Of a stretch of DNA of 11,141 bases, positions 6,364-11,141 are shown piece by piece. Position numbers and translations under genes: made by a program. Every line of letters starts with the position of its first letter. Within the stretch, counting starts at the first letter, position 1. A model generated the notes under the pieces. The model made no database searches, was not told the DNA's origin, and saw nothing but the letters and a program-made list of their open reading frames with translations. Origin of the DNA: Phycisphaerales bacterium (GTDB lineage Bacteria > Planctomycetota > Phycisphaerae > Sedimentisphaerales > Anaerohalosphaeraceae); NCBI GenBank assembly GCA_011048645.1, contig DSDR01000126.1:1-11141 (forward strand), read 5' to 3'.

Positions 6364-8209
6364 AAAATTATGGTTGGTGGTTGGTTTGGCCGTTGTCGCG
6401 GCGGGAATTGGATGGATGGTGTGGCATAATGCCGCTGCCGCCCATGCCGCGACGGGCCAGGCGACCTATCAGGTCGTACGCGGACCGCTGACGATCAGTG
6501 TGATTCAGTCCGGAACCATTCAGGCGCGTGAAATGACGACTATTCAAAGTCAGGTTGAAGGGCGCACGTCCATCATTTGGCTGATTCCCGAAGGAATGCG
6601 TGTGAAAAAGGGTGACTTGCTGATGGAACTGGACGCCAGCGCCTTGATCGACAGTCGTTTGGATCAGGAAATTCGCGTCCAGAATGCTGAAGCTTCCTAT
6701 ATTGGCGCCAAAGAAAACCTGGAAGTCGTTCGAAATCAGACGCAAAGTGATGTGGATATTGCCACGTTGCAGTTGCAGTTTGCCAAAGAAGACCTCAGCA
6801 AATATTTAGAAGGCGAATACCCGAACGAGCTGAAGCGTGCGGAGGCTGAAATTACCCTCGCTGAGGAAGAGTTGACGCGGGTTCGGGAGCAATTGACGTG
6901 GTCGCGGCAATTGTATGAGGAGAAATTTATTTCACAAACGGAGCTTCAGGCCGATGAGTTGAGCGCCAAGAAGCGGGAGTTGGACCTTGAGCTGGCCAAG
7001 AACAATTTGAGGTTGTTGACCGAATTTACCCATAAGCGTACTTTGGCTCAACTGGAAAGCGATGTCCGACAGGCGGAAATGACGCTGGAACGTGTGACGC
7101 GAAAGGCGCGGGCGGAGCTTGTTCAAGCCGAAGCGGATCTGACGGCCAGAGAGCTGGAATACAATCGCCAGTTGGACCGGTTGCATAAACTTGAAGAACA
7201 GATCAAGAATGCAACCATTTATGCGCCTCACGACGGAACCGTGATCTATGCCACCAGTGCGATGACCGGCGGGCGGCGATTCAATACGGAGCCGCTGATT
7301 GAGGGGCGTGAGGTCCGTGAGCGCGAGGAGTTGATTTATCTGCCGACGACCGCCTCGGCCAAGGCGGAAGTGAGTATTCACGAGGCCAATCTTCAAAAAA
7401 TAAGCGTCGGGCTGCCGGCGATTGTGACAGTCGATGCCCTGCCGGGGCGGGAGTATCTGGGGACGGTGGCGACGATTGCTCCGCTGCCGGACCCACAGAG
7501 TATGTGGATGAATCCCGATCTGAAAGTGTATAATACGGAAGTTTTCCTTGAGGACAATGACGAGGCGCTGCGCACCGGGATGAGCTGCAATGTGGAGATT
7601 ATCGTTCAGCAGCACGACGACGCCCTGTTTGTCCCTGTTCAGTCGGTTATTCGTGTGGACGGCAAACCAACCGTTTTTGTGGCCACAAGCCGGGCAATTG
7701 AGCCTCGCCAGGTAGAGATCGGGTTGGACAATAACCGGATGGTGCACATCCTCGACGGATTATCCGAAGGCGAAGAGGTGCTGCTGACGCCTCCTCTTAG
7801 GGCTGGCACGGTTGAAGGACGTCAACAAAGGTCGTCGTCTCCGGAGATACAGGATATCACTGATCGCGTTCGAGATCGTCTGAACAACCATTCTATGCCT
7901 GCGAATGGATCCATGCTGCAAGAGGCGGGCTATCCGCCTCGGAATATCGGCCAGGAGGGCCGACAACCGGAACCCCAGGAACGACGACAACCGACCGACC
8001 GCGAGTTTTCGCCTGCACAGCGTGAACAGATGCGGCGGCAGCTTGAGCAGATGACGTCGGAACAACGGGAACAGATGCTCCGACGGATGGAACAGGCGCC
8101 GTCCGAGCAGCAGGAACAGCCCCGTTCACGACAGCCGATGCGCCAGGACGGTACCGGACAAGGTCAGGGGCAACGAAGGCAGCGCCCGACGGAGACAACG
8201 GCGCCATGA
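6350..8209 (+). CDS. HlyD/MacA-type periplasmic adaptor with a long C-terminal repeat tail
   Basis: Membrane-fusion protein linking the inner-membrane ABC transporter to the TolC-like duct. It has an N-terminal membrane helix (about 6-24), a first lipoyl half (about 55-100, SGTIQA through VKKGDLLMELD), a long coiled-coil hairpin (about 105-287), the second lipoyl half (ATIYAPHDGTVIYA from 288), a beta-barrel (about 330-420) and a membrane-proximal domain to about 484 (FVPVQSVIRVDGKPTVFV). Residues 485-619 form an unusual hydrophilic tail rich in Q, R, E and P. It contains three 15-residue repeats at 554-598 (SPAQREQMRRQLEQM, TSEQREQMLRRMEQA, and a degenerate third). Typical MacA proteins have about 370-400 residues, so tail and coiled coil both add length. 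GGAGG (6336-6340) precedes ATG 6350. The stop overlaps the next ATG as ATGA. Confidence 0.9.
   Translation: MLKSKKLWLVVGLAVVAAGIGWMVWHNAAAAHAATGQATYQVVRGPLTISVIQSGTIQAREMTTIQSQVEGRTSIIWLIPEGMRVKKGDLLMELDASALIDSRLDQEIRVQNAEASYIGAKENLEVVRNQTQSDVDIATLQLQFAKEDLSKYLEGEYPNELKRAEAEITLAEEELTRVREQLTWSRQLYEEKFISQTELQADELSAKKRELDLELAKNNLRLLTEFTHKRTLAQLESDVRQAEMTLERVTRKARAELVQAEADLTARELEYNRQLDRLHKLEEQIKNATIYAPHDGTVIYATSAMTGGRRFNTEPLIEGREVREREELIYLPTTASAKAEVSIHEANLQKISVGLPAIVTVDALPGREYLGTVATIAPLPDPQSMWMNPDLKVYNTEVFLEDNDEALRTGMSCNVEIIVQQHDDALFVPVQSVIRVDGKPTVFVATSRAIEPRQVEIGLDNNRMVHILDGLSEGEEVLLTPPLRAGTVEGRQQRSSSPEIQDITDRVRDRLNNHSMPANGSMLQEAGYPPRNIGQEGRQPEPQERRQPTDREFSPAQREQMRRQLEQMTSEQREQMLRRMEQAPSEQQEQPRSRQPMRQDGTGQGQGQRRQRPTETTAP
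8009..8143 (+). repeat. Three tandem 45-bp coding repeats in the adaptor tail
   Basis: Units at 8009-8053, 8054-8098 and 8099-8143 encode three imperfect 15-residue repeats of the pattern (S/T)PxQREQMxRxxEQ. The first two are clearly related and the third is degenerate. They are predicted to be helical and highly charged. Confidence 0.6.
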
Positions 8210-8904
8210 CGACGACTCAAAACGGCGACATTGTCAGCCTTCATCAAGCGCGGAAGATTTATCAAATGGGCAATCAGCAAGTCCGCGCTCTGGACGGGGT
8301 CAGTGTGTCTTTCAGCCGCGGCAGCTTCTGGGCGATTATGGGACCCAGCGGTTCCGGTAAAAGTACGATGATGAATATCATCGGCTGTCTGGATCGTTTG
8401 ACTGACGGGCACTATGCGCTCGAAGGTCAGGATGTGGGCACGCTTGACGATGATGATCTCAGCGAACGCCGATTGCGTCATATCGGTTTTATCTTCCAGA
8501 GTTTCAATCTGATTCCGCAACTGACGGTACAGCGGAATATCGAACTGCCGTTGTATTATCTGGGCTGGGAGGCCGAAGAAAGCGCCGCCCGCGCTCTTGA
8601 GTTGGCGCGGCGTGTGGGTCTTGAAGAACGGCTCAATCACCGGCCGACGGAATTGTCGGGCGGCCAGATGCAGCGTGTGGCGATTGCCCGCGCGCTGGCC
8701 AATGACCCGCATCTGCTGCTGGCCGATGAGCCGACGGGCAACCTGGACAGTGCGACGGGTGTTCAGATTATGCAACTGCTGGAAGAACTGTACGACGAAG
8801 GGAAAACAATCATTATGGTCACGCATGAGCCGGATATTGCGGCGCATGCCCGCTGCCGGCTGCATATGAAAGACGGTCGAGTGGATCGGATCGAAGAGAG
8901 TTGA
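8206..8904 (+). CDS. ABC transporter ATP-binding protein (MacB/LolD type)
   Basis: Cytoplasmic ATPase that powers the exporter together with the next gene. All ABC motifs are intact in 232 residues: Walker A GPSGSGKST (46-54), Q-loop Q98 in FIFQSFNLIPQLT, signature LSGGQMQ (150-156), Walker B LLLADE with catalytic E175, D-loop NLDS, and switch H207 in MVTHE. The GFIFQSFNLIP segment and the RNIELPLYY stretch are typical of the MacB/LolD (type VII) class. In E. coli MacB the ATPase and permease are fused; here they are separate. The ATG overlaps the adaptor stop by 4 bp, implying translational coupling, with GGAG (8191-8194) upstream. Function as an ATPase is secure; the substrate is not known. 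Confidence 0.95.
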   Translation: MTTTQNGDIVSLHQARKIYQMGNQQVRALDGVSVSFSRGSFWAIMGPSGSGKSTMMNIIGCLDRLTDGHYALEGQDVGTLDDDDLSERRLRHIGFIFQSFNLIPQLTVQRNIELPLYYLGWEAEESAARALELARRVGLEERLNHRPTELSGGQMQRVAIARALANDPHLLLADEPTGNLDSATGVQIMQLLEELYDEGKTIIMVTHEPDIAAHARCRLHMKDGRVDRIEES

Positions 8905-8905
8905 G

Positions 8906-10174
8906 ATGAAACAGAGCCGGTTTTTTCGAAATATTGCACTGGGCATTGAAAATCTGCTGCTGCATAAGCTGCGGTCGTTTCTGACGATGCTCGGTGTGGT
9001 CTTCGGCGTCGGCAGCGTCGTGGCGATGCTGTCGGTCGGTGAAGGGGCGAGTAAAGAGGCGATGGAACAGATTCGCAAGCTCGGCAGCAACAACATCATC
9101 CTGACATCCGTCAAACCGGTCGAAGAGGAGGGGACCTCGACGACGCGAGCTGTTATGAGTATTTACGGCCTGACTTACAATGATTTTGCCCGTCTTGGTG
9201 AGAGTTATCCGGCGGTTCGGTCGCTTGCGCCGGTCAAATTATTAAGAAAAGAATCCCGCCTGGGGTCGCGTGCGATGGAACTGCGGATTGTCGGGACAAC
9301 GTATGCGTGGTTTGATTTGGTGCCGCGTGAAATTGTTGCCGGGCGTGTTTTGCGGGCCGAAGATGAAGAACGTTTCAATCCCGTCGCCGTGCTGACCGAA
9401 TACGGTGCACGTCGGCTGCTGGCGACCCAAAGCACCATCGGTCAGAAAATCCGAATCGGCGGCGATACGTTTGAGGTTGTCGGCATCATCAAGAGCGAAT
9501 CGGGGCAGGCCGGTAATATGCAAATTCCCGACCAGGATGTGGACGTCTATATTCCACTGCGTGTGGCCCGGCGGTATTTCGGCGATGTCTATACACAATA
9601 CAGCGCCGGTTCGCGAATCCGCGAGAGAGTGGAACTGCATCAGATTATCGCCCAGATTGACGACATTGAACACGTCGAAGCGACCGCCCAGGCCATCGAA
9701 CGAATGCTGGAGCGATTTCACCGGAAGAACGATTACGAGATCAGCGTTCCGCTGGCCCTGCTGCGGCAGGCCGAGGCGACCAAACGTACCTTCAATATCG
9801 TGCTCGGTTCCATCGCCGGCATCAGCCTGCTGGTCGGCGGCATCGGGATTATGAACATTATGCTCGCCTCGGTGACTGAACGCACGCGCGAAATCGGCAT
9901 CCGCCGCGCCATTGGCGCCAAGCGCAAACAGATCATTATCCAGTTTTTGATCGAAACGATCGTGCTTTCAACAATTGGGGGCTTGGTCGGTATTGCACTG
10001 GGCGTATTGACGCCCGTACTGATTACGTTCTTTTCGGGAATGCCGACGGTCGTGACGCCGTTAAGCATTCTGCTGCCGATGATTATCAGTATTGCCGTGG
10101 GTATTGTCTTTGGCCTGTATCCGGCCGCCAACGCCGCCCGCGTCGATCCGATCATCGCCCTGCGCCACGAATAA
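8906..10174 (+). CDS. MacB-type ABC transporter permease (FtsX-like)
   Basis: Inner-membrane permease partner of the preceding ATPase. The 422 residues show the MacB layout: a short amphipathic N-terminus (NIALGIENLLLHKLRSFLTM), TM1 at about 26-44, a large periplasmic MacB core domain (about 48-290), then TM2 near 295-320, TM3 near 345-375 and TM4 near 385-408. Diagnostic motifs are TERTREIGIRRAIGAKR after TM2 and the C-terminal LYPAANAARVDPIIALRHE. MacB-type proteins act as mechanotransmitters that move substrate through the periplasmic adaptor and TolC channel rather than across the inner membrane; that this one does so is inferred. ATG 8906 lies one base after the ATPase stop, with a purine-rich GAAGAGAG just upstream. 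It is the last gene of the operon. Confidence 0.94.
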   Translation: MKQSRFFRNIALGIENLLLHKLRSFLTMLGVVFGVGSVVAMLSVGEGASKEAMEQIRKLGSNNIILTSVKPVEEEGTSTTRAVMSIYGLTYNDFARLGESYPAVRSLAPVKLLRKESRLGSRAMELRIVGTTYAWFDLVPREIVAGRVLRAEDEERFNPVAVLTEYGARRLLATQSTIGQKIRIGGDTFEVVGIIKSESGQAGNMQIPDQDVDVYIPLRVARRYFGDVYTQYSAGSRIRERVELHQIIAQIDDIEHVEATAQAIERMLERFHRKNDYEISVPLALLRQAEATKRTFNIVLGSIAGISLLVGGIGIMNIMLASVTERTREIGIRRAIGAKRKQIIIQFLIETIVLSTIGGLVGIALGVLTPVLITFFSGMPTVVTPLSILLPMIISIAVGIVFGLYPAANAARVDPIIALRHE

Positions 10175-10197
10175 TTTCGTCTGAAAACAATTTACAT

Positions 10198-10219
10198 TTT
10201 TAGCCGTCAAAGGCTAAAA
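10198..10219 (+). other. Stem-loop after the exporter operon
   Basis: TTTTAGCC (10198-10205) and GGCTAAAA (10212-10219) pair over 8 bp around a 6-nt loop, 24 bp after the permease stop. No T-run follows on the plus strand, so it is not a classical intrinsic terminator. It may still mark or protect the 3' end of the operon mRNA. Confidence 0.4.
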
Positions 10220-10295
10220 CGTGCGTTGAATGCCCCTGTTGTTAAAGACAGATTCAAGAAAGAAATTGACGTCTTTTACCTCCTCAATCAGCCCG

Positions 10296-10324
10296 TTGAC
10301 ATTTGTGCCGCGGTCGGTTATTAT
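10296..10324 (+). promoter_or_regulatory. Near-consensus sigma70 promoter for pheT
   Basis: TTGACA (10296-10301), a 17-bp spacer and TATTAT (10319-10324) match the sigma70 consensus at 11 of 12 positions. Transcription would start near 10331, giving a leader of about 47 nt. This implies pheT is transcribed independently of the exporter operon. Confidence 0.75.
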
Positions 10325-10377
10325 TAACATCTTTATGGGTATTGCAAGTCGCTAACCTAATTGACGAGCCTTTGACT

Positions 10378-11141
10378 ATGAAGATTTCGTTGGAATGGCT
10401 TCGGGAGTATGTAGCCTTTGACCTGGCAGCCGAACAAATCGGCGACATTCTCAGTGATCGCGGATTTCCGATAGAAGGCATTGAAAAAATCGGGAATGAT
10501 ACCGTCCTTGATGTGGAACTGACCAGCAATCGCGGCGACTGTCTGGGGCATATTGGCCTGGCTCGCGAGCTGGCCGCGGCCCTGGGCAGGGAGATGAAGA
10601 TCCCGGAAGCCGAGATTGAGCAGTCCGACCGAGATATCAGCGAGTTTGTTGATGTTCGGATTGCCGATCCGGCCTTGTGCGGCCGCTATACAGCACGGGT
10701 CATTACCGGCGTTACCGTTGGTCCGTCGCCCGATTGGATGCGTCGTCGTCTGGAGGCGGTCGGCCTGCGCAGTGTCAACAACGTGGTGGACGCCACCAAC
10801 TACGCGATGCTGGAGCACGGCCAGCCGCCGCACGCCTTTGATTATGACACCCTCAACGGAAAGACCATTACCGTCCGCCGCGCCAAAAACGGCGAACGCA
10901 TCGTCAGCATCGACGGAACCCGGTGCGATCTGAATGACCAAATGCTCGTGATTGCCGATGAACGGCATCCCGTTGCGGTTGCCGGCGTGATGGGCGGCCT
11001 CGATACCGAGGTCAGCGACGCCACCACGACAATCCTGCTCGAAGAGGCGCATTTCGAACCCGTCTGCACCCGCACGACCGCCCGCCGGCTGGGGCTGAAT
11101 TCCGAAGCGTCATATCGGTTTGAGCGGCAGGTGGATCGCGA
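10378..11141 (+). CDS. pheT: Phenylalanine-tRNA ligase beta subunit lacking the N-terminal tRNA-binding domain, 3' end cut by window edge
   Basis: The beta subunit of the (alpha-beta)2 phenylalanyl-tRNA synthetase binds tRNA and edits mischarged Tyr-tRNA(Phe). The first 254 residues are visible. The N-terminal B1 segment (MKISLEWLREYV through GFPIEGIEKIG) runs straight into DVELTSNRGDCLGHIG at 45-60. In E. coli PheT the matching TPNRADCLG motif lies near residue 150, so the EMAP-like OB-fold tRNA-binding domain of about 110 residues is absent. The B3/B4 editing region is present (VNNVVDATNYAMLEHGQPPHAFD, HAFD at 152-155; later AGVMGG and the RRLGLNSEASYRFER motif). No frameshift is seen at the junction. 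The Shine-Dalgarno is weak (GACGAG). No pheS lies upstream, although the two usually form a pheST operon. Confidence 0.93.
   Translation, partial: MKISLEWLREYVAFDLAAEQIGDILSDRGFPIEGIEKIGNDTVLDVELTSNRGDCLGHIGLARELAAALGREMKIPEAEIEQSDRDISEFVDVRIADPALCGRYTARVITGVTVGPSPDWMRRRLEAVGLRSVNNVVDATNYAMLEHGQPPHAFDYDTLNGKTITVRRAKNGERIVSIDGTRCDLNDQMLVIADERHPVAVAGVMGGLDTEVSDATTTILLEEAHFEPVCTRTTARRLGLNSEASYRFERQVDR

Noticed and set aside
6932..7747. 271-codon minus-strand open frame within the adaptor gene
   Set aside because: Antisense to the coiled-coil and barrel domains of a clear HlyD-family protein; no family features of its own.
8164..9114. 316-codon minus-strand open frame over the ATPase and permease genes
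   Set aside because: All plus-strand ABC motifs are intact beneath it. The translated product looks like an antisense shadow.

Overview
The window looks like chromosomal DNA of a Gram-negative bacterium, most likely a planctomycete (Phycisphaerae-like). This is an inference. It rests on an outer-membrane efflux protein with a long N-terminal 'DR..EII..K' extension and a two-part OEP body, on an adaptor protein with a Q/R/E-rich tail, and on a PheT that lacks the usual N-terminal tRNA-binding domain and has no pheS beside it. All genes look intact. I see no mobile element, tRNA, rRNA or CRISPR array.

Layout. (1) 1-2071, minus strand: an RNase D gene (rnd) followed by an exonuclease III gene (xthA) whose last codons run off the left edge. 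Each has its own sigma70-like promoter. A perfect 11-bp stem-loop lies in the xthA leader. (2) 2072-2387: a divergent promoter region between rnd and lysC. The two facing -35 regions carry the same motif, TTGA(A)CAGAACA, in opposite orientation. (3) 2388-4306, plus strand: aspartokinase (lysC), with an internal Shine-Dalgarno and ATG that could make a separate beta subunit, then a membrane-anchored staphylococcal-type nuclease 35 bp downstream. (4) 4465-10174, plus strand: a tightly packed four-gene operon for a MacB-type tripartite exporter, with overlaps of 14 and 4 bp and a gap of 1 bp. Its order is TolC-like outer-membrane lipoprotein, HlyD/MacA-type adaptor, ABC ATPase, MacB-type permease. 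(5) 10175-10377: a stem-loop and a near-consensus promoter. (6) 10378-end: the 5' part of pheT.

How the genes work together. The exporter genes form one machine: the ATPase and permease in the inner membrane (MacB split into two polypeptides), the adaptor across the periplasm, and the TolC-like channel in the outer membrane. Its substrate cannot be told from the sequence. The other genes are housekeeping: DNA repair, RNA processing, aspartate-family amino acid synthesis and tRNA charging. I found no clear new system. The most checkable oddities are the domain-lacking, pheS-less PheT, the internal lysC start, the shared motif in the divergent promoters, and the repeat-containing tail on the adaptor.
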